Source: an uncultured Clostridia bacterium (GTDB lineage: Bacteria; Bacillota; Clostridia; Peptostreptococcales; Anaerovoracaceae). From it: DNA of 45,940 nucleotides. Positions 28,195 to 36,999 of the stretch are shown here, piece after piece. The position numbers and the translations under genes are program-made. Position 1 is the first letter of the stretch, and the number at the start of each line of letters is the position of its first letter. The DNA lies in NCBI GenBank assembly GCA_945928865.1, contig CAMENZ010000010.1, positions 1 through 45,940 on the forward strand. The letters run 5' to 3'. Under the pieces are notes generated by a model. That model did not search any database. It saw only the letters and a program-made list of their open reading frames with translations, and was not told the DNA's origin.

Positions 28195-29463
28195 TTATTT
28201 CTCCTCCCTGACCATTTTGCATATAAAGAAACCATCTGTATCCATATATGGCATCCTTTGCTCCATCTCAATTATTCTAAAATTCTCATTTCCATTTATA
28301 AATTTTGCAATTTGTTTCTCATTTTCATCAGGATTTATAGTACATGTACTATAAAACAAAATCCCACCTGGCTTTACATATTTTGCACCATTCTCCAAAA
28401 TCTCCCTTTGCCGATTTTCCAATTCTGCTAAGTCTATTTCTTCTTTATACTTGATTTCAGGCTTATGCCTCATAACGCCTAGCCCTGAACAAGGAACATC
28501 TGCTAAAACTCTATCAAATTTATCAACAAATTCAGGAATAAATATGGTACTATCCCCTTCCTTTAAAAGGATTTTATCTAGCCCTAATCTCTTAGCTTCA
28601 TTTTTCATAAGCTTAAGCTTATGACTATACTTATCTATTGCTATAATTTTCCCTGTGTTTTTCTGCTTTTCAGCTATGGAAAAGGTCTTTCCGCCGGGAG
28701 CCGCACATAGATCTAAAATCAATTCTTCCTTTTCAGGATCTAAAACATCTATAGCCCAAATGGAAGCTGAATCCTGCACGGAAAATTCTCCCCTTTTATA
28801 TTCAGCGGTCTTAAGTAAATCTCTGCCCGTAACGACTAAGCTTCTGTCGGATGACTCACATTCTTTAACAGAAAAATTCTTTTTCTCTAAAGCTTTTTTT
28901 AAATCCTCTTTACTCGTCTTAGTAAGATTAACCCTTATGGTCAAATCCACTCTACTATTTGTGCCCTCTAAGATTTTCAATGTTTCTTCTGCACCATAAG
29001 ACTTTTTCCACAAATCTATTATCCATTCATCTATGGAATATTTTATGTTCCATGAATTAGGTTCCAATATTTTAGATTTTTCTCTCAAATATCTTCTCAA
29101 AGCCCAGTTTATAAAGCCCTCTTTGCCTCTGCTTACCTTTTTAGCCAATGCCACAGTTGCCGATACTGCTGCATATTCAGGAACGGAATCCATAAATTTC
29201 AACTGATAAAAGCCCATTCTTAATAAACAAAGTTCTTTAAGTTTAATCCTTTTGAAACCGCCTTCTAAAACTCTTTCTATATAATAATCTAATAGATTTC
29301 TATATCTTAAAACTCCGTAAACTATTTCCCTTATAAATGCAGGGTTTATTTCTTCTCCAGATTCTGTCTGTCCAATAAAATTATTTAAAGACAGATTAGA
29401 ATAAGCTTTATTTTTTTCAATATCTAAAAGCACATCTAAAGCAATTTTTCTATTATTATCCAT
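28195..29463 (-). CDS. rsmB: 16S rRNA m5C967 methyltransferase
   Basis: This SAM-dependent enzyme methylates C967 of 16S rRNA. An N-terminal NusB-like helical domain (about 1-135) precedes the RNA methyltransferase domain, with SAM loop LDLCAAPGGKTF, the DVPCSGLGVMRHKPE catalytic loop (Pro-Cys) and FYSTCTINPDENE (second catalytic Cys). At 422 residues it is full length. AAGGAT precedes the ATG. It is part of the tightly packed priA-rpe operon. Confidence 0.96.
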   Translation of the reverse strand: MDNNRKIALDVLLDIEKNKAYSNLSLNNFIGQTESGEEINPAFIREIVYGVLRYRNLLDYYIERVLEGGFKRIKLKELCLLRMGFYQLKFMDSVPEYAAVSATVALAKKVSRGKEGFINWALRRYLREKSKILEPNSWNIKYSIDEWIIDLWKKSYGAEETLKILEGTNSRVDLTIRVNLTKTSKEDLKKALEKKNFSVKECESSDRSLVVTGRDLLKTAEYKRGEFSVQDSASIWAIDVLDPEKEELILDLCAAPGGKTFSIAEKQKNTGKIIAIDKYSHKLKLMKNEAKRLGLDKILLKEGDSTIFIPEFVDKFDRVLADVPCSGLGVMRHKPEIKYKEEIDLAELENRQREILENGAKYVKPGGILFYSTCTINPDENEKQIAKFINGNENFRIIEMEQRMPYMDTDGFFICKMVREEK

Positions 29464-29470
29464 TTTATCC

Positions 29471-30169
29471 TTAATCTCTTGAATTTCTTAAAGCCAAGAT
29501 TCTTATTAAATTAAGTACAGCCATAGCTAAAGCCGCTATGTAAGTCATGGCAGCTGCGTCTAAAACTTTTTTAGCGCCACGCTTTTCATCTCCCATAACT
29601 ATGCCTAATTCTTCCAGTTGCGTCAATGCTCTCTTACTGGCATTAAGTTCCACCGGTAAAGTTACCAAATGAAAAGCAATAACGCCTACAAAAGCTAAAA
29701 CAGCTACGGTAAATACCAAATCTCCAATCTGATTTCCTGAACTTAAAAGCATAATTCCTACAATAGCTAAAGGCCAACTAGCCATAGATGCTATATTCAC
29801 AACAGGCACTATGCTATTTCTAATATTTATCGGAGCATAATCCTCTGCATCCTGAATCGCATGGCCTGCCTCATGACAAGCAACGCCTACTGCCGCTATT
29901 GAAGTAGAGTGTATTACATTTTCAGATAAAAATATAGTTTCTTCCTTAGGATTATAATTATCTGTAAGATTTCCATGAATAGGCCTAATTTGAATATTAG
30001 TTAAGCCTTGAGAGTCTAGCACTTTCCTAGCTGCCTCTTTTCCTGTAATCCTTCTTGAAGTTTGGATTTTGCTGTATTTTTCAAAATTTCCCTTAACCTT
30101 AGCCTGTGCATATAGTGTAAATAATATAGCAGGTATTAAAATTATAAATGTCCAGTCATAATACATCAT
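29471..30169 (-). CDS. YugP-type membrane zinc metallopeptidase
   Basis: This 232-residue membrane protein has HEAGH (His99-His103), the HExxH zinc site of this family, preceded by VGVAC. An N-terminal helix (about 6-22) and hydrophobic segments around 125-180 anchor it. The substrate is unknown. The family sits between fmt and rsmB in many Clostridia, as here. The start overlaps the fmt stop by 4 nt. A second Met (codon 2) is an equally possible start. Confidence 0.9.
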   Translation of the reverse strand: MMYYDWTFIILIPAILFTLYAQAKVKGNFEKYSKIQTSRRITGKEAARKVLDSQGLTNIQIRPIHGNLTDNYNPKEETIFLSENVIHSTSIAAVGVACHEAGHAIQDAEDYAPINIRNSIVPVVNIASMASWPLAIVGIMLLSSGNQIGDLVFTVAVLAFVGVIAFHLVTLPVELNASKRALTQLEELGIVMGDEKRGAKKVLDAAAMTYIAALAMAVLNLIRILALRNSRD

Positions 30170-31101
30170 TTTAAAATTTCTCCTTTTTCAATACTATTTC
30201 CCTTAATAAAATCTTTAACCAAGATTCTTTTTTTGTTAGGCATTTGAATTTCAGTAATCAAAAGTCTACCCTTTGCGCATTTTGCCAAAATACCATTATT
30301 GTCAACACTTAGTATTTCACCAATTTTCTTATTGTTATCTTCTTCATCAACCAATACCTGTGCCTTAAAGACTTTCATAGATTTGCCTTTATAATCACAA
30401 AAAGTCGCCGGCTGTGGATCAAAACCTCTGATTAATCTTTCAAGCTCTACGGCTGATTTACTGAAATCCAACTTTCCGTCTTGTTTCCTAATTAAGGTAG
30501 TATAGGTAGCCTCTTCATCTCGCTGCTGTTCCCTTATAATCTTACCGCCTTCAATAAGCTCTAAGGTTTCTACTAAAAGTTCTTTGCCCATAATAGCCAA
30601 TGTATCATGAAGCTGACTAAAGGTCATACTACCTATTTCTACACTTTTCTTAGTTAGCATATCCCCCGTATCTAAACCTTCATCCATCTGCATAATTGTA
30701 ACTCCGGTCACAACTTCTCCCCTTACGATAGCCTGTTGTATAGGAGATGCCCCTCTAAGCCTAGGAAGTAGGGAACCATGAACATTTATACAGCCAAACC
30801 TAGGAAGTTCCAAAATCTCCTTCGGAATTATCTGCCCATAAGCTGCTACCACTATAATATCCGGGCCGTATTCTTTCAAAGCTTGAAAAAATTCCTGATT
30901 CCCTCTCACTTTTTCAGGTTGAAGCACCTCTATATTACTCGCTAAAGCCAGTTCTTTTACAGGAGTAAGCTGTATCTTCTTCCCCCTATCTCTAGCTCTA
31001 TCCGGCTGTGTAACTACCATTCCTACTTCATGGTCACTTTCTATTAAACCTTCTAATGCCTTTACTGCAAAATCCGGCGTTCCCATAAATACTATCTTCA
31101 T
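30166..31101 (-). CDS. fmt: Methionyl-tRNA formyltransferase
   Basis: This enzyme formylates initiator Met-tRNA using 10-formyltetrahydrofolate. The N-terminal Rossmann part starts VFMGTPDFAV. The catalytic site shows Asn106 and His108 in INVHGSLLPRLRGASP and Asp145 in DEGLDTGDML. A C-terminal OB-like domain follows. It has 311 residues, standard. The ATG immediately follows the def stop, so formylation and deformylation enzymes are made together. Confidence 0.97.
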   Translation of the reverse strand: MKIVFMGTPDFAVKALEGLIESDHEVGMVVTQPDRARDRGKKIQLTPVKELALASNIEVLQPEKVRGNQEFFQALKEYGPDIIVVAAYGQIIPKEILELPRFGCINVHGSLLPRLRGASPIQQAIVRGEVVTGVTIMQMDEGLDTGDMLTKKSVEIGSMTFSQLHDTLAIMGKELLVETLELIEGGKIIREQQRDEEATYTTLIRKQDGKLDFSKSAVELERLIRGFDPQPATFCDYKGKSMKVFKAQVLVDEEDNNKKIGEILSVDNNGILAKCAKGRLLITEIQMPNKKRILVKDFIKGNSIEKGEILK

Positions 31102-31584
31102 CTACTCTTCGTCCTCTTCATTATCATAAACAGCTTCTCTCATATTAGTCGCCTTATCTGTATATAATATTCCTTCTAAATGGTCATATTCATGACACAT
31201 TACCCTAGCATGAAAATCTTCAAATTCATACACTTTTCTTTCTCCGGATAAATCTGTAGCTTCTATTTTAATTTTGGAAGGTCTTTCCACAGTGCCTATC
31301 ATTTCCGGTACACTTAAACAACCTTCATCACCTACCTGACTTCCTTCAGTTTCCAAAATCACAGGATTTATCATATAATAAACTTCCTCAGGTTCCGGTT
31401 CTGCTATAAACATTCTTCGCATTACTCCCACCTGTGGAGCCGCTATACCTACGCCTCCTGCTTCGCGCATAGTATCAAACATATCTTCTAAAGTTTCTAC
31501 GATTCTAGGAGTAATTTCCTTTACTTCTCTACATTTTTTCCTTAAAATTTCATCTCCATCAACTACTATAGTTCTAATCGCCAT
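31102..31584 (-). CDS. def: Peptide deformylase
   Basis: This metalloenzyme removes the formyl group from new proteins. All three motifs are present: GVGIAAPQVG (45-54), EGCLSVPE with metal ligand Cys89, and HEYDHLEG with His131, Glu132 and His135. It has 160 residues, normal for the type. GGGAGG precedes the ATG. It lies between priA and fmt, the conserved order. Confidence 0.97.
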   Translation of the reverse strand: MAIRTIVVDGDEILRKKCREVKEITPRIVETLEDMFDTMREAGGVGIAAPQVGVMRRMFIAEPEPEEVYYMINPVILETEGSQVGDEGCLSVPEMIGTVERPSKIKIEATDLSGERKVYEFEDFHARVMCHEYDHLEGILYTDKATNMREAVYDNEEDEE

Positions 31585-31600
31585 TACATCCTCCCTACCC

Positions 31601-33604
31601 TCATATACTATAAGGGTTAATATCTACATTTACATTACAATCTATCTTCTTATCAATAGTCTTTTTTATAAAATCATTTATATAAAAGATCCATTTATTT
31701 CTATTTTCTATAGGGCATTTTAACAATACATAGTACCTTATACTGCCCTGTCCCTTAAAGTTATTCGCTAACTTCGGTTTGAGAATGCGACCTTCTCCAT
31801 CCTTTCCTAGAGCCTTGCTCATATATGTTTGAAAAGTATCTACTCTCTCTAAAATAATATCTTCACTCTCTCCTGTGAAATATACCCCTATAATATGTCC
31901 AAAAGGTGGATATTCCATAAAATTTCTAAGATATGTTTCTGCCTGATAAAAGCTTCCATAATCATAAGACTTTGCCGCTATTAAAGCATAGTTGTTAGGT
32001 TCATAAGTTTGAATTATCACCTGCCCCTGCTTTTCTCCTCTACCGGCTCTGCCTGCCACCTGAGTAATTAACTGAAAAGTTCGCTCAGAAGATCTATAAT
32101 CAGGTATATTTAAGGTAGTATCTGCAGAAACTACTCCTACTAATGCTACATTCTTAAAATCCAGACCCTTAGCAACCAGTTGAGTTCCTACCAGTACATC
32201 CGTTTTCCCTTGACTGAATCTCTTTAAAATGGCTTCTAACTCTCTTCTATTTTTAATAGCATCCAAGTCTAATCTTTCAACTTTGGCATCGGGAAAATAT
32301 TCTTTAACCTGCTCCTCTACCTGCTCTGTTCCAATCCCAAAATATTTTATATACTTGCTTTCACATTCCGGACATTTATTAGGAACCTTTTGCTCTCTGC
32401 CACAATAATGGCATACCATTTTATCAACCGATTTATGATAGGTTAAAGATATATTACATTCAGGGCATTTCATCACATAACCACATTCTCTGCAAGATAC
32501 AAAGTTTGAATAACCTCTTCGATTTTGCAGCAAAATCACCTGCTCTTTATTTTTTATAGCCTCCTCCATAGCATTAAAAAGTTTACGGCTAAAAATCGAA
32601 ACATTTCCCTTCCTAAGCTCCTGTCTCATATCCACAATTTCTATATCCGGAAGAGGGGTCTTATTATATCTTTCTTTAAGCTCTATCAGGTTATATATGC
32701 CCTCTCTAAATCTATTATATGAAACTATAGATGGTGTAGCACTTCCTAAAACTAAAACACCTTTATAGTACTGTAATCTTTTATAAGCTACTTCCACCGT
32801 ATCATACTTTGGAGTCATATCAGATTTATAAGTCGCCTCATGTTCCTCATCCATAATAATTAAACCTATATTATCTAAAGGAGCAAACACGCCCATTCTG
32901 GCACCTATTACGATTTTTGCCTTATTATTTTTTATTCTTTCCCATTCATCATATCTTTCTCTTTGAGTAAGTTTGCTATGAAGCACAGCTATTATATCTT
33001 TACCGAATCTACCTATAAATCTGTTTATAATTTGTGGGGTTAAAGAAATCTCCGGAACTAAGAAAATAACAGTTCTATCCATTTCTAAAGTCTTTTCCAT
33101 CACTTCCATATAAACTTCCGTCTTTCCGCTGGCTGTTACTCCGTGGATTAAAAAGGCTTCATTTTCCTTATTCTCTATTGCAGAAGAAATCTCTGTTATA
33201 GCCAAATTTTGCTCATTAGTTAAAATTTCAGGTTTTATATAATCACTTTCTAAATCCTTGTAAGGCTCCTTTTTCTTATGTTCCTTAGTTGGTTTTCCTG
33301 TTGGAACAAAACATTTTATAGCATCAAAATATTTTATGGCATAACGTTGTTTCATCCAGAGGCAAGTTTTAATAATTTCTTCATTCAAACTTTCTTCTTC
33401 TATAACTTCTAGGATAGCTTTTATCTTATCCTTAGGCACGTCTGTTTCCTCTTTAATTGAAAAAACATATCCAAACTTTTCTTTAGTACCAAATGACACC
33501 TTTACCTTAGAACCAATTTTAACATCCAATGAACCTATTTCATAAGTGAAGTAGTTATCTACATATTTACTTTTATTTTCTATAACTACTTCTGCATAAG
33601 CCAT
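31601..33604 (-). CDS. priA: Primosomal replication-restart helicase
   Basis: This 3'-5' helicase reloads the replisome at stalled forks. It has an N-terminal 3' DNA-binding domain (about 1-105), Walker A HGVTASGKTE, DEEH box, LVLGSATPS, a zinc-binding insert with four CxxC pairs (CRECGYVMKCPEC, CHYCG, CPECE) and motifs through QVAGRAGRGEKQGQV. At 667 residues it is shorter than the usual 730-800, apparently by a reduced linker or winged-helix part after residue 105. The catalytic core is complete. It probably starts the priA-rpe operon or is read through from asnA (43-nt gap). Confidence 0.95.
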   Translation of the reverse strand: MAYAEVVIENKSKYVDNYFTYEIGSLDVKIGSKVKVSFGTKEKFGYVFSIKEETDVPKDKIKAILEVIEEESLNEEIIKTCLWMKQRYAIKYFDAIKCFVPTGKPTKEHKKKEPYKDLESDYIKPEILTNEQNLAITEISSAIENKENEAFLIHGVTASGKTEVYMEVMEKTLEMDRTVIFLVPEISLTPQIINRFIGRFGKDIIAVLHSKLTQRERYDEWERIKNNKAKIVIGARMGVFAPLDNIGLIIMDEEHEATYKSDMTPKYDTVEVAYKRLQYYKGVLVLGSATPSIVSYNRFREGIYNLIELKERYNKTPLPDIEIVDMRQELRKGNVSIFSRKLFNAMEEAIKNKEQVILLQNRRGYSNFVSCRECGYVMKCPECNISLTYHKSVDKMVCHYCGREQKVPNKCPECESKYIKYFGIGTEQVEEQVKEYFPDAKVERLDLDAIKNRRELEAILKRFSQGKTDVLVGTQLVAKGLDFKNVALVGVVSADTTLNIPDYRSSERTFQLITQVAGRAGRGEKQGQVIIQTYEPNNYALIAAKSYDYGSFYQAETYLRNFMEYPPFGHIIGVYFTGESEDIILERVDTFQTYMSKALGKDGEGRILKPKLANNFKGQGSIRYYVLLKCPIENRNKWIFYINDFIKKTIDKKIDCNVNVDINPYSI

Positions 33605-33647
33605 AATTAAAATTATCCCTTCGTAAAATATCTAAATTTCTCAAATA

Positions 33648-34664
33648 TTATAATAAATGAATATTATTTTTTTCGCATTCTGCTATCATTTCTTCAGGCC
33701 ATACTGAAACCTGTACTTCCCCAATATGGGCTTTTCTTAGGAAAAACATACAAAGTCTTGATTGTCCTATACCACCACCTACTGTGTAGGGCAGCTTATC
33801 TTCTAAAATAGCTTTTTGGAAATCCATTTCAGCTCTATCCATACAACCGGACTCTCTAAGCTGTCTTTCCATAGCCTTAGCATCAACTCTAATTCCCATA
33901 GATGAAATTTCAAAAGCTCTGTTTAAAATTTCATTCCAAAGTATAATGTCTCCATTTAATTCCCAATCATCATAGTCAGGAGATCTTCCATCATGTTTTT
34001 CACCGGACTTTAACTTACCGCCAATTTTCATAATAAATACTGCACCATATTTTTTAGTGATAGCATCTTCTCTTTCCTTTGGGGTTAAATCAGGATACAT
34101 ATCCTCTAACTCCTGAGTGGTTATAAAAAATATTTCATTAGGAATTTCAGTTTGAATATCTCTATATAGACGATTTACATAATCACCTAAATTTTTAATA
34201 GCATTGTAAATGGTGGTTACCACTTCTCTTAAATATTCTTCTGTTCTCTGGTCATAACGAATAACCTTCTCCCAGTCCCACTGGTCTACATAAACTGAAT
34301 GAAGATTGTCTAAATCCTCATCTCTTCTTATAGCATTCATGTCTGTATAGATGCCATGACCCGGCTCAATCTTATATTTTCCCAATGCCATTCTCTTCCA
34401 CTTAGCGAGAGATTGAACTACTTCCACTCTAAGTTCATCTATTCCTTTTAATGTAAAATCTACTCTTCTTTCACTTCCACTTAAATTATCATTTAATCCT
34501 GTATTAGGGTCTACAAATAAAGGAGCTGAAACTCTTCGTAAATTCAATCCATACGCCAATTCCTGCTGGAAATAGTCTTTAATCTTCTTTATAGCTCTTT
34601 GACTCTCCATTAAATCTATTGGGGATTGATAATCCTTAGGTAATATTAGTAAATTATTCTTCAT
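33648..34664 (-). CDS. asnA: Aspartate-ammonia ligase (AsnA type)
   Basis: This enzyme makes asparagine from aspartate, ammonia and ATP. It resembles a class II aminoacyl-tRNA synthetase core: RRVSAPLFVDPNTGLNDNLSG near the N terminus, the VDFTLK segment, HSVYVDQWDWEK, and the C-terminal motif GGGIGQSRLCMFFL. The length of 338 residues fits the family. It overlaps the queH end by 11 nt, and AAAGGAG precedes its ATG. Confidence 0.96.
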   Translation of the reverse strand: MKNNLLILPKDYQSPIDLMESQRAIKKIKDYFQQELAYGLNLRRVSAPLFVDPNTGLNDNLSGSERRVDFTLKGIDELRVEVVQSLAKWKRMALGKYKIEPGHGIYTDMNAIRRDEDLDNLHSVYVDQWDWEKVIRYDQRTEEYLREVVTTIYNAIKNLGDYVNRLYRDIQTEIPNEIFFITTQELEDMYPDLTPKEREDAITKKYGAVFIMKIGGKLKSGEKHDGRSPDYDDWELNGDIILWNEILNRAFEISSMGIRVDAKAMERQLRESGCMDRAEMDFQKAILEDKLPYTVGGGIGQSRLCMFFLRKAHIGEVQVSVWPEEMIAECEKNNIHLL

Positions 34665-35331
34665 TATGTTTTAACTCCTTTAGTGTCCAATTTGAATATT
34701 CACAGCCACAATAATTTTGTCTGTAAAGTTCATATTTTTTAGAAAGCTCTATGCTTCTCTGAAAACCGGCTTTCTTTTTAAAATCAGTGTCTAAAAAATC
34801 TATTTTATAGCATTTCCCTATTTCCGTTCCTATGGCTGAAATTAATGGATAGTTTTTATGAGGACTGACAGTTAATGTAGTTCCAAATATATTATAGCCT
34901 CCCTTTGAAGCCACCTGAGCTGTTCTCTCCATTCTCAATTTAAAACATTCTGTACATCTAATTCCACCTTCCGGCTCATCTCCATACTGACCGCAAACCT
35001 TATAGTAATCCTCCGGTAAGTACTCCCCTTCTATAAATTCCACTTGATCCTTTAGGTCTACTGTTTTATTAAATTCTTCAATAAATTTTTTTTGGTTCGC
35101 TTTTCTTTTTTCATATTCTTCCCTATCAGTTATATTAGGGTTATAGAAAAATACAGTTATTTTATAGGTACCTAAAAGTCGCTCAATACAAGCTGTGCTA
35201 CAAGGTCCACAACAAGAATGTAAAAGTAGTCTCTTTTCTACTTTTTTCTCTTGTTTCCCCATATCCAAAATATTTATTTCAAGATTTTTTTGACAAGTAA
35301 TTCCTATACTAGGTAAGGCTTTCTTATCCAT
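34654..35331 (-). CDS. queH: Epoxyqueuosine reductase QueH
   Basis: This enzyme performs the last step of queuosine synthesis, reducing epoxyqueuosine in tRNA. It is the non-cobalamin type (formerly DUF208). Signature residues are HSCCGPC near the N terminus, IRCTECFKLRMERTA in the middle and YRQNYCGCEYS near the end, which together bind iron-sulfur and metal. I chose the ATG at 35331 because AAAGGGAGA lies upstream. The open frame extends 24 codons further without a ribosome site. It is the partner of tgt at 3262; preQ1 synthesis genes are not in the window. Confidence 0.93.
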   Translation of the reverse strand: MDKKALPSIGITCQKNLEINILDMGKQEKKVEKRLLLHSCCGPCSTACIERLLGTYKITVFFYNPNITDREEYEKRKANQKKFIEEFNKTVDLKDQVEFIEGEYLPEDYYKVCGQYGDEPEGGIRCTECFKLRMERTAQVASKGGYNIFGTTLTVSPHKNYPLISAIGTEIGKCYKIDFLDTDFKKKAGFQRSIELSKKYELYRQNYCGCEYSNWTLKELKHNEE

Positions 35332-35423
35332 AATCAAATCTCCCTTTGACAAATCAAATTTTCTGATATAAATTATATCTATATTACTAAATTTTACATA
35401 CAAAAATTCAGTTAATATTATAC

Positions 35424-35492
35424 CATAATTTCAGACTTGCAACGCAAGTCTGTTAGTGGCACAGCCACTGTGAGCTTAGCTCACAAATTATG
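35424..35492. other. Cloverleaf-like structure: three hairpins in an outer stem
   Basis: The outer stem CATAATTT (35424-35431) / AAATTATG (35485-35492) is 8 bp and perfect. It encloses CAGACTTGC-AAC-GCAAGTCTG (35432-35452), AGTGGC-ACA-GCCACT (35455-35469) and GTGAGC-TTA-GCTCAC (35470-35484). Every loop is three bases, and only two bases in the whole block (35453-35454) lie outside a stem or loop. It is not a tRNA: no TTCGA arm, no anticodon loop and no CCA end. It lies between the divergent queH and radical SAM genes. Confidence 0.8.
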
Positions 35493-35508
35493 ATAAAATG
35501 TTCTCTCA

Positions 35509-35544
35509 GGCGTCCCTCTTTCTAACAGAAAGAGGGTATACGCC
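35509..35544. other. Long hairpin next to the cloverleaf block
   Basis: CCCTCTTTCT (35514-35523) and AGAAAGAGGG (35527-35536) form a perfect 10-bp stem with a 3-base loop. Outer arms GGCGT (35509-35513) and ACGCC (35540-35544) add five pairs across a 3-base bulge. No T run follows on either strand, so a terminator is unlikely. Confidence 0.75.
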
Positions 35545-35594
35545 GTAAGGTTATTATACCATAAAATATAGTATTATTAAAGGAAAAATGATAA

Positions 35595-36521
35595 ATGAGT
35601 GCATATTTTGAAGAAGTTTTAAAAGAAAAATTTGATGGTAAGAGATACTATCCTATAAGTTCTTATTTGAAAAAATATTTTGGCGAAAAAACCATCAAAT
35701 TAGCCATCGATGGTGGTTTTACCTGCCCTAACCGTGATGGCAGCAAAGGTTTCGGCGGCTGCATATTTTGCTCCGATACAGGCAGTGGTGAATTTAGCTC
35801 ACACATAGAGGATCAAATTGAACTTTATAAAAAGAAATGGCCCAGAGCTAAATATCTGGCATATTTCCAAAATCACACTAATACCTACGCTTCTCCTACT
35901 GAACTTCGTGAAAAATATTATCAAATTTTAGAACATAAAGAAATAGAAGGTCTGGTAATCGGAACACGCCCCGACTGTTTAGATAATGAGATTTTGGATT
36001 TACTAGAAGAAATAAACAAAAAATATTTTCTTTGGGTAGAATTAGGCTTGCAGACCATACATGACGAAACTGCTAAATTAATAAACCGTTGTTATGACTA
36101 TGAAGTTTTTGAAAAGGCTATTTCAGATTTGGAAAAAAGAAAAATTAAAACAGTAGTCCATCTGATTTTAGGACTGCCTGGTGAAAATAGAGAAATGATG
36201 TTAGAATCGGTCAAAACTGTAGGTTCAATAAAAAATCTATTCGGCATTAAACTTCATATGTTAAATGTTGTAAAAGGTTCAGTCTTAGAAAAACTATATC
36301 CCAACTACTGCTCCTTCTCATCTATTGAAGAATATGTAGATTTAGTAACTGAATGTATCCAATTAATACCTGATACGATTACAATTCACAGGCTTACAGC
36401 AGATGTGCCTAGACCCCTTTTAATAAGCCCCGTGTGGAGTTTCAATAAAAGAACTATATTAAATAGTATAGACCAAAAACTGAATTTATTGGACACTTAT
36501 CAAGGTAAATTATTGGGGTAA
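35595..36521 (+). CDS. TIGR01212-family radical SAM protein (YtqA type)
   Basis: This 308-residue radical SAM protein has an unusual long-spaced cluster motif, CPNRDGSKGFGGCIFC, typical of the TIGR01212/YtqA family and related to the Elp3-like fold. The rest shows LVIGTRPDCLDNE, LWVELGLQT and HLILGLPGENREM, the barrel segments of that group. The reaction is not established; members are suspected of tRNA or protein modification. AAAGGA precedes the ATG. It is one of three plus-strand genes and diverges from queH across the hairpin block. Confidence 0.9.
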   Translation: MSAYFEEVLKEKFDGKRYYPISSYLKKYFGEKTIKLAIDGGFTCPNRDGSKGFGGCIFCSDTGSGEFSSHIEDQIELYKKKWPRAKYLAYFQNHTNTYASPTELREKYYQILEHKEIEGLVIGTRPDCLDNEILDLLEEINKKYFLWVELGLQTIHDETAKLINRCYDYEVFEKAISDLEKRKIKTVVHLILGLPGENREMMLESVKTVGSIKNLFGIKLHMLNVVKGSVLEKLYPNYCSFSSIEEYVDLVTECIQLIPDTITIHRLTADVPRPLLISPVWSFNKRTILNSIDQKLNLLDTYQGKLLG

Positions 36522-36544
36522 GTTTAGCAGCTCATTTCACAGTA

Positions 36545-36935
36545 ATTGTAGAGAGTGGTACATCTATAAAATCTGATGGGTGCCACTATTTCGTACTTAC
36601 AAATAAGCCTGTGAATTGAAAAACTCCTATAAATTAAAGGTAAATCGTGTCATCTACAAGTTCTCCCATACATTTTAACGGTGGATGCAATGAATTTTTC
36701 TTAAAACATAAGGGAAAATCAAGGCTAATGGCTGGGGTACCATAAAATTCATTAAATCATAAGACTATTTTATGGGAGAATTAGCCAAAACCCTCCTCAC
36801 CCCTTATGTTTTGATACTTTTCCACTTGCACAGTCATGAAAATGTATGGTAGAACAGAGAAAAATCTCTGATACCCCTTATGTTTTGGCATATTTCAGCT
36901 TGCACACAGGTTGTAGTATAAAAAGTCATCTGGCA
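36545..36935 (+). repeat. Dispersed structured repeat, copy C (first half mostly missing)
   Basis: This copy corresponds to copy A from about 10383 onward. AGTGG (36554-36558) pairs with CCACT (36593-36597) where A has TAGTGT/ACACTA. The nested inverted repeat is kept: TTCTCCCATACATTTT (36661-36676) with AAAATGTATGGTAGAA (36839-36854), and AAAACATAAGGG (36703-36714) with CCCTTATGTTTT (36801-36812). The hairpin CAGAGA-AAAA-TCTCTG (36855-36870) is closed by GGTA/TACC. It occupies the convergent gap between the radical SAM and glucosaminidase genes. Confidence 0.85.
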
Positions 36936-36946
36936 AGAATACTGTG

Positions 36947-36990
36947 AAAAAATCGCTACTTCCTTGTTAAAAAGGTTATAGCGATTTTTT
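36947..36990 (-). terminator. Terminator of the glucosaminidase gene (bidirectional)
   Basis: AAAAAATCGCTA and TAGCGATTTTTT form a 12-bp perfect stem around a 20-nt loop, 10 nt after the stop at 37000. Because both arms end in A/T runs it can act on either strand and may also stop transcription from the plus-strand radical SAM gene. Confidence 0.85.
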
Positions 36991-36999
36991 AAATCCAGC

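Larger units (their letters stand above)
35417..35564. repeat. 12-bp direct repeats bracketing the hairpin block
   Basis: ATTATACCATAA occurs at 35417-35428 and again at 35553-35564, enclosing 124 bp that are almost entirely hairpins. On the minus strand the first copy contains TATAAT, which could be the queH -10. The direct repeats look like a target duplication around an inserted element, or could be paired promoter or operator sites. Confidence 0.6.

Noticed and set aside
35332..35423. preQ1 riboswitch ahead of queH
   Set aside because: No conserved preQ1-I stem and A-rich tail could be aligned in the leader.
35424..35492. tRNA gene because of the cloverleaf shape
   Set aside because: All loops have three bases, there is no TTCGA sequence, no 7-base anticodon loop and no acceptor end.
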